Source: Cytobacillus solani
Lineage (GTDB): Bacteria > Bacillota > Bacilli > Bacillales > Cytobacillaceae
Direction of reading: 5' to 3'
NCBI RefSeq assembly: GCF_001420595.1
Contig: NZ_LJIX01000006.1
Location: 2,279,058 to 2,343,057, forward strand
DNA: 64,000 nucleotides
The notes under the pieces are model-generated. The model did not search any database, was not told the origin of the DNA, and worked only from the letters and a program-made list of their open reading frames with translations. Shown piece by piece: positions 17,855-26,308 of this stretch. Each line of letters begins with the position of its first letter. Position 1 is the first letter of the stretch. The translations under genes and the position numbers were made by a program.

Positions 17855-18261
17855 TACTATGTGCTGTTTAAATGGAACTATTTCTCCCAAAACCCTAGTG
17901 AAATTATCCCAATCAGGAGAGGTGGAATTGATATTCACGGCGTTTTAATTGGAAGAATATTAACTACAATCATTTTTGCTAAAAAGAAGGGTGTTTCATT
18001 TTGCAATTAGCGGATATAACAGCACCTAGTACTATTCGTAGGCAAGTCATTGGCCGATGGGGAAACTTTATAAATCAGGAAGCAAACGGAACAAAGGTAA
18101 CGAGATCCTTTTTAGAAAATCTTAATTTACCAGAATACATCATCAATCAAATGTACAAAGAATGAGTAGACTATTATCCAACCTTCTTGTAAGAATCACT
18201 TTGGAATTTAATGGGTTTTCTTCTCTTCCTAGTAGTAAGAAGAAATAGAGATTTCAACTAA
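17855..18261 (+). pseudogene. lgt: lgt remnant (prolipoprotein diacylglyceryl transferase)
   Basis: The translation gives [18 protein letters not shown], then [13 protein letters not shown], then after a one-base shift [20 protein letters not shown] with FINQEANG, then [15 protein letters not shown]. After a stop come DYYPTFL and ESLWNLMGFLLFLVVRR. These are the consecutive blocks of Lgt, including the IGRWGNFxNQEA signature. The N-terminal third is missing, and at least one frameshift and two stops are present. It is surely nonfunctional, and a working lgt must lie elsewhere. The region between 17690 and 17855 holds nothing else. Confidence 0.85.
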
Positions 18262-18414
18262 AGAGGGGGGAAAGGGGACAAAGAAGAATATTTTATTGAT
18301 AAAAGGGAATACAGATAAAGCGATCCATATTAATTAGTTTTTTGAAACTGCTGCAGAACTTCTGCACATTTTTTTGTTATGTTACTACTAAATACTGAAG
18401 GAGGAGTTATATAA

Positions 18415-19035
18415 ATGTTGATTAAAAAAATTAAAAAGCCAGTGTTAATTTCACTATTAGCAAGCATTTTCTTAGTGTTAGGAGCCTGCTCTAATGGAAC
18501 GGATGATGGCAAAGAGAATAATGAAGAGAAGAACTCTACAGCCAGTGAAGAAAATAAAGAAGGTTCAGAGGAAATGGAAGGAATGGATCATAACAATATG
18601 GACATGTCCAGCTCAGGTGCAGTACCTGAAGGTTTGAAAGTTGCCGAAGATCCAACTTATAAAGTTGGAAGTAAAGCGATAATCAATTCTGATCATATGG
18701 AAGGTATGAAGGGAGCTGAAGCAACCATTGTAGGAGCCTTTGATACTACTGCATATGCCATTTCTTATGACCCAACTACAGGCGGAGAAAGAGTGAAGAA
18801 TCATAAGTGGGTGATTCATGAGGAAATTCCAGATGCTGGTGACCAACCATTAGATCCAGGATCCGAATTTACTATTGATGCTTCTCATATGGAGGGGATG
18901 GATGGTGCTAAAGCAGTAATTGATACTGCTGAAAAAACTACTGTGTATATGGTTGATTTCACAACAACTACCAGTGATATTGAAGTGAAAAATCATAAAT
19001 GGGTAACAGAAAGTGAATTATCACCGATTGAATAA
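18415..19035 (+). CDS. ydhK: YdhK-family lipoprotein (two DUF1541 repeats)
   Basis: A 206-residue lipoprotein with lipobox VLGAC. An acidic linker with a Met/His-rich stretch (MEGMDHNNMDMSS) is followed by two copies of DUF1541. Each copy contains DHMEGMKGAEATI or SHMEGMDGAKAVI and ends with VKNHKWV. B. subtilis YdhK has the same layout. Met/His-rich linkers often bind copper, and ydhK-like genes often lie near copper genes. GGAGGAG lies before the ATG. It ends at a terminator. The role is unproven. Confidence 0.9.
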   Translation: MLIKKIKKPVLISLLASIFLVLGACSNGTDDGKENNEEKNSTASEENKEGSEEMEGMDHNNMDMSSSGAVPEGLKVAEDPTYKVGSKAIINSDHMEGMKGAEATIVGAFDTTAYAISYDPTTGGERVKNHKWVIHEEIPDAGDQPLDPGSEFTIDASHMEGMDGAKAVIDTAEKTTVYMVDFTTTTSDIEVKNHKWVTESELSPIE

Positions 19036-19130
19036 TATAAGCACAATTCTTTGGGTTTAAAAATCATTAGAAAATTAAGATAACCATTTCTAATAAGTAT
19101 TGCCCATTGGTTGATATTCTTATTAAATGA

Positions 19131-19162
19131 AAAAAATGGTCATTTTTTGGCCATTTTTTTAT
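19131..19162 (+). terminator. Terminator after ydhK
   Basis: An AAAAAATGG/CCATTTTTT hairpin with a T run, about 100 bases after the stop codon. Confidence 0.75.
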
Positions 19163-19316
19163 GGGTTTTAATTAATCTTATTATCATACCTTTGATGGTG
19201 ATATCTCTCTATTATAAAGATTGCATGTTAATATAAATGGAAATAGTTTTTACATTAATAAAGTTTAATTTAATCCGATAAAAAAAGAGTCAAAATAATG
19301 TACTTGAGGGAGTAAA

Positions 19317-20339
19317 GTGAGAAATTTTAACATAAGGACAATAAAAGTATTACTAGCAATTTCGATTATCCTATTTTTTTGTTTACTAGCGCTTATTATT
19401 TTTCAATATGGAAAGGTGCTCGATGTCAACAAAGAAAAACATGTAATAGAGGATAAGAGCAAGGAAAAAAAGGAAATGGAAAATACAAATGACAGTAATA
19501 ATACAAAATCAATTTCAAAAAATAAGGCAGCTATACCAAACAATAATATTGAAGATGAAAAACAGTCAAATGAAATATTACCAGACAAATCAGCGCTTCA
19601 AAAAGATGCTGCACTAGATCAAACAAAAATTGATGCATTTAATGAAAATTCTTTAAGAATGCCTAAGATTAATACTGAAAAATATCATAGTACATTTGGT
19701 CGTAAGGTTGCTTTTATATATTTTTCTCATAATCGTGAATCTTTTTTGCCCTATTTTAAAGATGGAACAACTCCCAATAAAGCTTATCACTCAAAGTTAA
19801 ATGTATCACTTATAGGTAAAAGATTAGGAAAATCATTGAAACGTAATGGTATATGGAATATGGTTAATGATGTGGATGTAATAAAAATGCTGAATAAACG
19901 AAATCTAAATTTTGGTAGTTCCTATCAAATGTCTAGAGAGATTGTTTTAAATGAAATGAGAATAAATCGCGACTTAGAAATGACGTTTGATATTCACCGC
20001 GATGCATTACCAAGAAATTTATCTACAGTAAATATAAACGGGAATTCATTTGCTAAGATTTCATTTGTAATTGGAAGTGCACATGACAATTACAAGGAGA
20101 ATATTAAATTTACGAAAGGTATTAACGAAGTAATTGAAAAAAATTATCCAGGTCTTTCAAGAGGAGTCATCATAAAAGATAAGAAACAAGGGAATGGCGT
20201 GTATAATCAGGATTTATTAGCTAATAGTGTAATTATTGAAGTAGGTGGGATAGAGAATAATTTAGAAGAACTTTATCGAACTGCAGATGTACTAGGTATT
20301 GCTATTAGTCAATATTACTGGGGAAACTTACATAAGTAA
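19317..20339 (+). CDS. SpoIIP-family peptidoglycan amidase/endopeptidase
   Basis: A 340-residue protein with one N-terminal membrane anchor (residues about 10-31), a charged Lys/Asn/Glu linker to about 110, and a C-terminal SpoIIP domain. Conserved blocks are FIYFSHNRESFLPYF, YHSKLNVSLIGKRLG, SYQMSRE, FDIHRDALPR, FVIGSAHDNY, YPGLSRGVI and IIEVGGIENNLEELYRTAD. These carry the zinc-site His, His and Glu candidates. SpoIIP works with SpoIID and SpoIIM in engulfment. This gene stands alone and has a longer linker than usual, so it may be a paralogue rather than the canonical spoIIP (normally next to gpr). Confidence 0.9.
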   Translation: MRNFNIRTIKVLLAISIILFFCLLALIIFQYGKVLDVNKEKHVIEDKSKEKKEMENTNDSNNTKSISKNKAAIPNNNIEDEKQSNEILPDKSALQKDAALDQTKIDAFNENSLRMPKINTEKYHSTFGRKVAFIYFSHNRESFLPYFKDGTTPNKAYHSKLNVSLIGKRLGKSLKRNGIWNMVNDVDVIKMLNKRNLNFGSSYQMSREIVLNEMRINRDLEMTFDIHRDALPRNLSTVNINGNSFAKISFVIGSAHDNYKENIKFTKGINEVIEKNYPGLSRGVIIKDKKQGNGVYNQDLLANSVIIEVGGIENNLEELYRTADVLGIAISQYYWGNLHK

Positions 20340-20365
20340 CATATTTTTTAATTTATTTTAAAAAC

Positions 20366-20412
20366 ACCCGCGGCTGAGCTATCTTAAGCCGCGGGTTTCA
20401 TAATTTTTTAAT
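20366..20412 (+). terminator. Terminator after the SpoIIP-family gene
   Basis: A very GC-rich ACCCGCGGCT/AGCCGCGGGT stem followed by a weak then strong T run. Confidence 0.8.
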
Positions 20413-20550
20413 ATAATTCGAGAGAAAGATTTCAATTTAAAACTTTATTATTTTATTTAATCTTTTTTTGATTGTTATTCTTAAATACTACAAAAAGCAT
20501 GTAGATTCATTAGAGAGTGTCTCGAAAATTTTTCTAATGCGTCCCCCACA

Positions 20551-20649
20551 ATTAGCTACACCAAAAGAAGATATGTTGCCTTTTTAATAGAGGCAAGGGA
20601 AAGAGGAGTAGAACATATTGTTTTTGTTTCTTTGCTTTACAATGACTAA
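20551..20649 (+). pseudogene. Vestige of an NmrA-like NAD(P)-binding protein
   Basis: One frame reads LIEARERGVEHIVFVSLLYND and stops. This resembles the AAkeAGVkHIVfLSLLG block of NmrA/SDR-type proteins. The piece is only about 30 codons with no start. The rest of 20413-20757 shows nothing else. Confidence 0.35.
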
Positions 20650-20757
20650 ACTAGGGCACGATTATTTAAAAATGATTGCGTCTATTTCAAATTTATGTCC
20701 ATTTAATGGAATTACCTCAAAATTATTTCGTCTGTTACTCATGAAGGGGGTATCAGA

Positions 20758-21135
20758 GTGAATTTTTCAAAAGACTTGCTTCGACTTAGTATTTTATTGA
20801 TTTTTTTGGTTGGTTGTAATAATGACTACATAAGTAGTTCCATCAGTAATCCAACTCCAAAAGAATATCTAAAGTACGGCAATGCTGATATTTTTCTACT
20901 TGATGGGTATGTGTTTTCAAATGCACAAGATGTTGAATGGGTAAAAGAATTGAAATATGAATTAGGCGAGCAGGTAGGCGAAATAACAAAGCAAGCAAAT
21001 AAGGCATCCAAATTTGAAAGCGGAACAGCGAATAAATTGCCCATTGGAACAAAGATATTTAAAACAGATACACCAGCATATATCGCAATTGTTAATGGAG
21101 AAGAGATACCATATTTAAAAATGGTTGAAGGCTAG
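20758..21135 (+). CDS. Small lipoprotein of unknown function
   Basis: A 125-residue predicted lipoprotein with signal and lipobox FLVGC. The mature region contains YGNADIFLLDGYVFSNA, then an ELGEQVGEI helix, and ends TKIFKTDTPAYIAIVNGEEI. This looks like a conserved Bacillus lipoprotein type that I cannot name. GAAGGGGG precedes the GTG start. It is followed at once by a truncated DUF5694-like frame. Confidence 0.65.
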   Translation: MNFSKDLLRLSILLIFLVGCNNDYISSSISNPTPKEYLKYGNADIFLLDGYVFSNAQDVEWVKELKYELGEQVGEITKQANKASKFESGTANKLPIGTKIFKTDTPAYIAIVNGEEIPYLKMVEG

Positions 21136-21146
21136 TACCTTATTCA

Positions 21147-21422
21147 ACCACTAGGGGCTTATCTTCAAATGAAATCCGCCAAATTGGATTTCAAGTAGCA
21201 AAAAAATGCAATCTTGATAAAGTTTATGCAGTAGATTGGAATGATCATTTAGATGGTATTCCCGATTTTGAAAAATTGGCAGAGGATAATCAATCAGATA
21301 TTTTCGATGAGGTTGTAAAAATAGGACAAGAAATGACCATCCAACCTGAAGAATATTATCAACACCACTCGTTAAAAGAATATTTACTTTGGCATAATGA
21401 TCATCTTCACTTACTTTTATGA
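21147..21422 (+). pseudogene. DUF5694-like protein, 5'-truncated remnant
   Basis: A frame with no usable start reads LSSNEIRQIGFQVAKKCNLD and KVYAVDWNDHLDGIPDF, continuing to a TGA at 21420-21422. IxQIGFxxAKK..xxKVYxxD is the middle block of DUF5694/TraB-like proteins. The N-terminal half and the C-terminal catalytic part are absent. The family call is by eye and moderately sure. Confidence 0.55.
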
Positions 21423-21424
21423 AA

Positions 21425-21462
21425 TCCCTCCTGAATTTTTGACTTTCAGGAGGGACTTTTAT
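21425..21462 (+). terminator. Terminator after the DUF5694-like remnant
   Basis: A TCCCTCCTGA/TCAGGAGGGA stem (10 bp) followed by CTTTTATT. Confidence 0.82.
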
Positions 21463-21547
21463 TGAAAAATGGGAAAATGAGGATTAGTGACAAACCTTTT
21501 CAAACCAAATATAATTTCCTTAGTTTACAAAAGGAGAACAGATAACT

Positions 21548-22942
21548 TTGAATACACAAGAAATATTGCCTAAAGATTTGATTTACCATAAAGAGAAAAT
21601 TTATTTTTGGATTGTTTGTCTAATTAGTGTCATTTCTTACATCTTTTTCTGTTTGTCTATTATCGGATTGCCTATTATTTTGGTATTATTCTTGCTGTCT
21701 TTTTTGCTGCATGGAATGGCAATCGGACGAATTCGGACGAATGCAGTCAAGCTGTCCATCGCCCAATTTCCAGAAATTTATTCTAAAGTAGAAGAGCTAT
21801 GCCGGAAAATGGAACTCAAAAGGGTTCCGGATGTGTATGTTATGCAGTCAGGTGGGGTGCTGAATGCTTTTGCAACCCGCTTTTTTGGAAAGAATATGGT
21901 CATCGTTTATTCGGAGATATTTGATTTGATTGAAAATGAATTGGGGGATGAGCTTTATTTTATCCTGGCACATGAGCTGGCACATATTAAACGAAACCAT
22001 ATTGGAAAGATGGCGTTTATCCTGCCTTCCATGTGGATACCTGGTGTAGCAGAGACCTACTTGCGTGCCTGTGAATACACTTGTGACCGATATGCGGCTT
22101 ACTATAGCGGCAATTTGCCATCATCAAAAAATAGCTTGATGATGCTAGCCATCGGAAAAAAACTATTTTATCGGACTAACCAGTCGGAGTATATAAAGCA
22201 AATCAATCATGAAAAAGGATTCTTTATCTGGCTGAGCGAATTTATCTCGACGCATCCACCACTTCCTAAACGGATTCATGCTCTCCAGACGTATTTTAAG
22301 GAGACGGATTCTCCCATTATTCTTCCGAAAAGCAATAATTGGGTATATGGTTTCATTGCTTTAATCGGATTCGGAATGTTTTTTGGCGGTCTTTATTATG
22401 GACTGAGTGCCATGAATCCCTTTACTCCTTTTGAGGAGTTTGAGGATGAATCTGTAGAAGTAGTATCCGACACCCCCCCAATTATCCAAGCTGTCATCAA
22501 TAGAGATCAGGAAATGGCAGAGAAATTGGCCAAAGCTCATGAAGACATTGATCTCGAGGACTATAACGGTTACACAGCAATGGATTGGGCTATAAAAGCA
22601 GGGGATAGTGAAATGGTAAAAATCCTGCTTGAAAACGGTGCAAATCCAAATAATGAATCAGGTTATATGATGACACCACTGATGACAGCTGCTACAAAAG
22701 GACGGGCAGACATCATTAAAACTCTTCATTCAGCGGGAGCAGAGGTTAATTTCCAAGATTCAGAGAGCAGCATGACCGCATTAATGTATGCAGCACAAGG
22801 GGAAAGTGAAGAGACAATTAAAGTTTTGCTTCAGCTAGGGGCAGATCCAAATCTTATGGACTACTCAAATATGACCGCATATATGTATGCAATTGAAATG
22901 GGTCATGAGAATATTGCAAAATTATTAGAACCTAGAAGATGA
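21548..22942 (+). CDS. M48 family metallopeptidase fused to ankyrin repeats
   Basis: A 464-residue membrane protein. Two N-terminal membrane segments (about 18-55) are followed by an HtpX/Ste24-like M48 peptidase with zinc motif HELAH at 142-146 and a third-ligand region ACEYTCDRYAA. THPPLPKRI follows. A third membrane segment lies near 270. The C-terminal 150 residues hold at least three ankyrin repeats (YNGYTAMDWAIKAGDSEMVK, LLENGANPN, LLQLGADPN). The TTG start is preceded by AAAGGAG. Proteolysis of membrane or envelope substrates, with the ankyrin part as recognition module, is inferred. Confidence 0.9.
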   Translation: MNTQEILPKDLIYHKEKIYFWIVCLISVISYIFFCLSIIGLPIILVLFLLSFLLHGMAIGRIRTNAVKLSIAQFPEIYSKVEELCRKMELKRVPDVYVMQSGGVLNAFATRFFGKNMVIVYSEIFDLIENELGDELYFILAHELAHIKRNHIGKMAFILPSMWIPGVAETYLRACEYTCDRYAAYYSGNLPSSKNSLMMLAIGKKLFYRTNQSEYIKQINHEKGFFIWLSEFISTHPPLPKRIHALQTYFKETDSPIILPKSNNWVYGFIALIGFGMFFGGLYYGLSAMNPFTPFEEFEDESVEVVSDTPPIIQAVINRDQEMAEKLAKAHEDIDLEDYNGYTAMDWAIKAGDSEMVKILLENGANPNNESGYMMTPLMTAATKGRADIIKTLHSAGAEVNFQDSESSMTALMYAAQGESEETIKVLLQLGADPNLMDYSNMTAYMYAIEMGHENIAKLLEPRR

Positions 22943-23019
22943 ATGCCCAATTATGAATGAATCCTTGGAATAAAGGTTGCTATAGTAACTTAATCTACTT
23001 TTATAAAAGAGCGAATAGA

Positions 23020-23066
23020 ACAAGCGTGTTTTGAAAAAAGGATTGATCAAAACACGCTTGTACTGT
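23020..23066 (+). terminator. Strong hairpin after the M48-ankyrin gene
   Basis: 15-bp perfect arms (ACAAGCGTGTTTTGA and its complement, 23020-23034 and 23047-23061) with a 12-base loop. The T run is weak (TACTGTTTTGG). Probable terminator for the M48 gene. The remaining sequence to 23451 carries only a doubtful reverse-strand frame (23116-23341) with no ribosome site. Confidence 0.7.
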
Positions 23067-23451
23067 TTTGGATTGAATCATCCTTTAAAATACCTAAACT
23101 ATAATTTTTCTGGAGCGGCATAAATTTCTTTTTAAAATTGCATTTGAAGAAATTCTGTAATATTAAATAAATCAATAGATTCCTTATCAAATTCCCAGTT
23201 TCCCAGTACCATTTCAGCTAAATTCGTATATTGAAGATTCTGGAATTTTATTGGAAGTTTATCATCAAGTCTCGCCAATTTGCTCTTCAATATAAAACTT
23301 GCAATAAAAATTAGCATGTTATTTGGGATTATCAAAGTCACAATTGATCAATGGTAGATGGAATGTAATATTGGAGAAATCATAATAGTCCTATGTTTTT
23401 GAGGAACAATATATTGGAAAATAATAAAAAGGATAAAAAGCGAGGTGTTTT

Positions 23452-24186
23452 ATGAAAAAGGTTGCAATGTTTTTCCTATGTCTTCTTATATTATATCTTC
23501 CATCACAAGCTTTTGCTCAACGTAAAATACCTATTTTAATATATCATTCGATTGACGAATTTAAAGGGCAGGGTTCTAAGGAGTTATATGTAACACCAAA
23601 GAGTTTCGAGAAACAAATGATTTATCTAAGAGACCATGGCTACACATTATTAACTTTTGATCGATGGCAAGACATTTATAAAGTAAACAAACCCATTTTC
23701 ATTACCTTTGATGATGGGTATAAAAACAATTTGAATGCATTTGGTATCTTTCAAAAACTGAAAAACGAACGTTTTAAACCAACTGGTACCATTTTTATTA
23801 TTTCTGACTTTATCGGTCGCTCCAACCGATTATCGAAATCGGATTTAAAAATGATGGCTGATTCGGGGATTATCTCAATTCAATCTCATACTGCTACACA
23901 TCCTGATTTGACGAAAATAAAAAATTATGAATATGAACTGAAAGGGTCCAAAGAAAAAATTCAAAAAATAACGGGCAAACCAGTTAATGCTCTTGCGTAT
24001 CCATACGGAAATTTTAGTAACAAGGTCGTAGCAGAAACGAAGAAATACTTTATGTTTGGACTTACGACAACTCCTGAACTATTTTCTGAGAAGGGCATAA
24101 AAGACGAATTCTATCTTTTACCACGGATCTATATCAAGTATTCAACTACTCTTGATGACTTTGCAAAGATCGTTAACGGAGAATGA
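23452..24186 (+). CDS. Secreted polysaccharide deacetylase (NodB domain)
   Basis: A 244-residue exported CE4-family enzyme. A signal peptide ends AFA-Q at about 22. Motif 1 is TFDDGY at 85-90 (the metal and catalytic Asp pair), motif 2 is SHTATHPDL at about 147 (the His metal ligands), and ALAYPYGNFS is motif 3. Such enzymes deacetylate N-acetylglucosamine in peptidoglycan or exopolysaccharide. GAGGTG precedes the ATG. The 3' end runs directly into a broken gene. The exact substrate is unknown. Confidence 0.92.
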   Translation: MKKVAMFFLCLLILYLPSQAFAQRKIPILIYHSIDEFKGQGSKELYVTPKSFEKQMIYLRDHGYTLLTFDRWQDIYKVNKPIFITFDDGYKNNLNAFGIFQKLKNERFKPTGTIFIISDFIGRSNRLSKSDLKMMADSGIISIQSHTATHPDLTKIKNYEYELKGSKEKIQKITGKPVNALAYPYGNFSNKVVAETKKYFMFGLTTTPELFSEKGIKDEFYLLPRIYIKYSTTLDDFAKIVNGE

Positions 24187-24383
24187 AGACGGTTACTATA
24201 AAAAAGAAGGGGATCAAACAACTGATTTAAAACCTGAAATTAAACTGTACAAGTATATGAGCTTAAAGCAGTTTATGTCATTTGTTGAGCAAAAGAAGTT
24301 ATTTAACGAAAGTAAAGAATGGGGAAGATACTTGGGAAGCCCCAGAAAGTAGTTTTCCGACTATGAGTTTTAAGAAAAATTGA
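24184..24383 (+). pseudogene. Truncated, frameshifted fragment (DUF2971-like N-terminus)
   Basis: The frame reads KLYKYMSLKQFMSFVEQKKL and then, after a one-base shift near 24325, EDTWEAPESSFPTM, stopping at 24381. LYKYMsl.qf...v....L....W.DtwE.P is the N-terminal pattern of DUF2971-like proteins. The C-terminal part is missing. It abuts the deacetylase gene. Confidence 0.5.
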
Positions 24384-24488
24384 ATACTATGGTAATGATA
24401 GTATGATGTTCCTGAAAAAATGTACTTAAACAATCGAAGTAGGATAATTTTATAAAAAATATATTAAAAAAGGGGGAAATGACTAACG

Positions 24489-24807
24489 TTGTTTTTAGAA
24501 GAAGAGATTTATGGTATGTTGAATTGGGGATTTGGAATTGTAATGGCAACACAATTAATTTTTTTTTGTTGTTCTTTGGATGAATCGTAAATTTGATATA
24601 CTTTCATTTGTTTACCTTAAAATTTACTTAGTCTTATTCACATTTGCAGGATATAACCTATTGATATCAATAAATACGTTTGAATATCCAACGGGCATGG
24701 GTTCAGAAAAGGCTTCATTTAATATAGCAATCGCAGGTATCTTATGGACTTTTAGTATTTTGTTTTTATTACTAAGCATATTTCGACTTGTAAGAACCCG
24801 AAAGTAG
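24489..24807 (+). pseudogene. Small three-helix membrane protein with a poly-T frameshift
   Basis: Two hydrophobic pieces are in different frames: MLNWGFGIVMATQLIFF upstream and VVLWMNRKFDILSFVYLKIY downstream, the latter running to 24807. They meet at a run of nine T (24559-24567); eight T would join them into one protein of about 105 residues. The second part alone (ATG 24580, 75 residues, two membrane segments) has no ribosome site. AGGGGG lies upstream of the first part. The family is not recognised. Confidence 0.45.
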
Positions 24808-24826
24808 TTTCTTCTCCAACAAACCA

Positions 24827-24867
24827 ATAAGTAACACTGCAGAAGGATTTTATGCAGTGTTACTTAT
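24827..24867. terminator. 15-bp perfect inverted repeat, probable terminator
   Basis: ATAAGTAACACTGCA and its exact complement with an 11-base loop, 20 bases after the membrane-protein stop. No strong T run follows. Confidence 0.55.
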
Positions 24868-24980
24868 ATAACTTGATAAATAGAATATGAAATGAAAGGT
24901 AATTTTATAATAATCTGAGTTTTATTTAGTGATATTGGGTAATTATGGAAATTCAAATCTGAAGAAAATAGAGGAATTAA

Positions 24981-25165
24981 TGTATACAACTTTGCTTCAA
25001 AATATGGTATGTACACAAATTTCGTTCACACGATGTAATTTATGTATACAGGTTTGATTCACAATAACAGACAGAAAACATTGACCTGTATAGATTATTT
25101 ATCAAAAATTTACTTATGTATACAACTTGGGTTCCAATATGTATACAACTTTGTTTCAACGTACA
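24981..25165 (+). repeat. Cluster of five TGTATACA-type direct repeats (transposon-end-like)
   Basis: Copies start at 24981, 25010, 25043, 25117 and 25140, with a weaker one at 25087. Each begins TGTAYACA and continues with a TTTG-TTCA-like tail, all on the same strand, with 23-44 base spacing. This matches the look of multiple transposase-binding sites at one end of a Tn7-like or IS21-like element. No transposase gene or matching opposite end was found in the window. Confidence 0.55.
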
Positions 25166-25556
<391 letters not shown>

Positions 25557-25590
25557 GCCCTATTCATTTATTGAATAGGGCTTTCATTTT
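25557..25590 (+). terminator. Orphan terminator
   Basis: A perfect GCCCTATTCA/TGAATAGGGC stem followed by TTTCATTTT. No intact gene precedes it on the + strand. Confidence 0.7.
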
Positions 25591-25670
25591 GTTGATAAAG
25601 TCTCTTGTTCTGTATATTATCTTAAATTGGCAATCCTACTGTCCCTAAATACAGATAAAAGCAATTTAAG

Positions 25671-25706
25671 CAAATAAAAAAACAGACCCTTCATTTAGGG
25701 TCTGTT
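25671..25706 (-). terminator. Terminator of the cold-shock gene
   Basis: An AACAGACCCT/AGGGTCTGTT stem followed, on the reverse strand, by seven T. It lies 11 bases past the stop. Confidence 0.9.
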
Positions 25707-25717
25707 ATCTGCTATTT

Positions 25718-25918
25718 TTAAGCTTTTTGAACGTTTGTAGCTTGTGGGCCACGCTGTCCTTGTTCAACTTCAAACGTTACACTTTGACCTTCGTCTAAAG
25801 ATTTGAAACCTTCGCTTTGGATTGCTGAGAAATGTACGAATACGTCTTCTCCTGCTTCACGCTCGATGAATCCAAAACCTTTTTCTGCATTAAACCACTT
25901 AACTTTACCTTGTTCCAT
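25718..25918 (-). CDS. Cold shock protein (CspA family)
   Basis: A 66-residue single-stranded nucleic-acid-binding protein of the OB fold. RNP1 is KGFGFIE and RNP2 is DVFVHFSAI, and the length is exactly typical. The start at 25918 ([14 protein letters not shown]) is chosen for the GAGGAGG site upstream; a longer frame extends into the leader but has no support. It acts as an RNA chaperone in the cytosol. Closely resembles CspB/CspD-type proteins, which cannot be told apart here. Confidence 0.97.
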   Translation of the reverse strand: MEQGKVKWFNAEKGFGFIEREAGEDVFVHFSAIQSEGFKSLDEGQSVTFEVEQGQRGPQATNVQKA

Positions 25919-25933
25919 AATTGTTGCCTCCTC

Positions 25934-25949
25934 GTGTGGATCTCCACAC
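25934..25949 (-). promoter_or_regulatory. Hairpin in the cold-shock leader
   Basis: A perfect GTGTGG/CCACAC hairpin lies directly upstream of the GAGGAGG ribosome site. In cold-shock mRNAs the structured leader can modulate translation with temperature. That role here is inference. Confidence 0.45.
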
Positions 25950-26308
25950 ATTGTGTTACTATCCTTGCTCAAATACCTTAGACGAAAAACAAAATCTATT
26001 CTCAATCTGAAAAAAGAACAAAAATAATTCTTCTTAAGAATAACAGACATATCATGAAATAGCAAATAGTATATCTCTCATTTCTGATGAAGGTATTTCT
26101 TTATCAAATGTTAATGTTATTGAAGAAAATGGTCCGATACAAAAGAACACCTTCTTCAAGAATGGAGCCCTTTTCTTGAAGAAACAAAAATTTTTTTGTG
26201 GTAATGCTGAAGAATAGAACAGGTTTCAAAAAAACAATGGACTATTCTATGTCGTGACATGACTATTGGAACAGCCCATTGATGTTATAATGTCTTCCAA
26301 GGCTAAAT
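25950..26308. other. Leader/promoter region of the cold-shock gene plus a hairpin
   Basis: It holds the long upstream region of the cold-shock gene. A TTCTTCAAG/CTTGAAGAA hairpin with a T run at 26152-26197 reads as a + strand terminator without an upstream gene. Nothing else recognised. Confidence 0.4.

Noticed and set aside
23116-23341. Reverse-strand gene of about 75 codons (LARLDDKLPIKFQNLQYTNL)
   Set aside because: GTG start without a ribosome site, an in-frame stop followed by a short open tail (KEIYAAPEKL), and no recognised family. It could be a remnant but is not supportable.
24981-25165. CRISPR array
   Set aside because: The repeats are degenerate, spacing varies from 23 to 44 bases, and no cas gene is present. 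A transposon end fits better.
25919-26065. Longer cold-shock protein starting at 26065
   Set aside because: The extra 49 residues have no family match, and GAGGAGG directly precedes ATG 25918.
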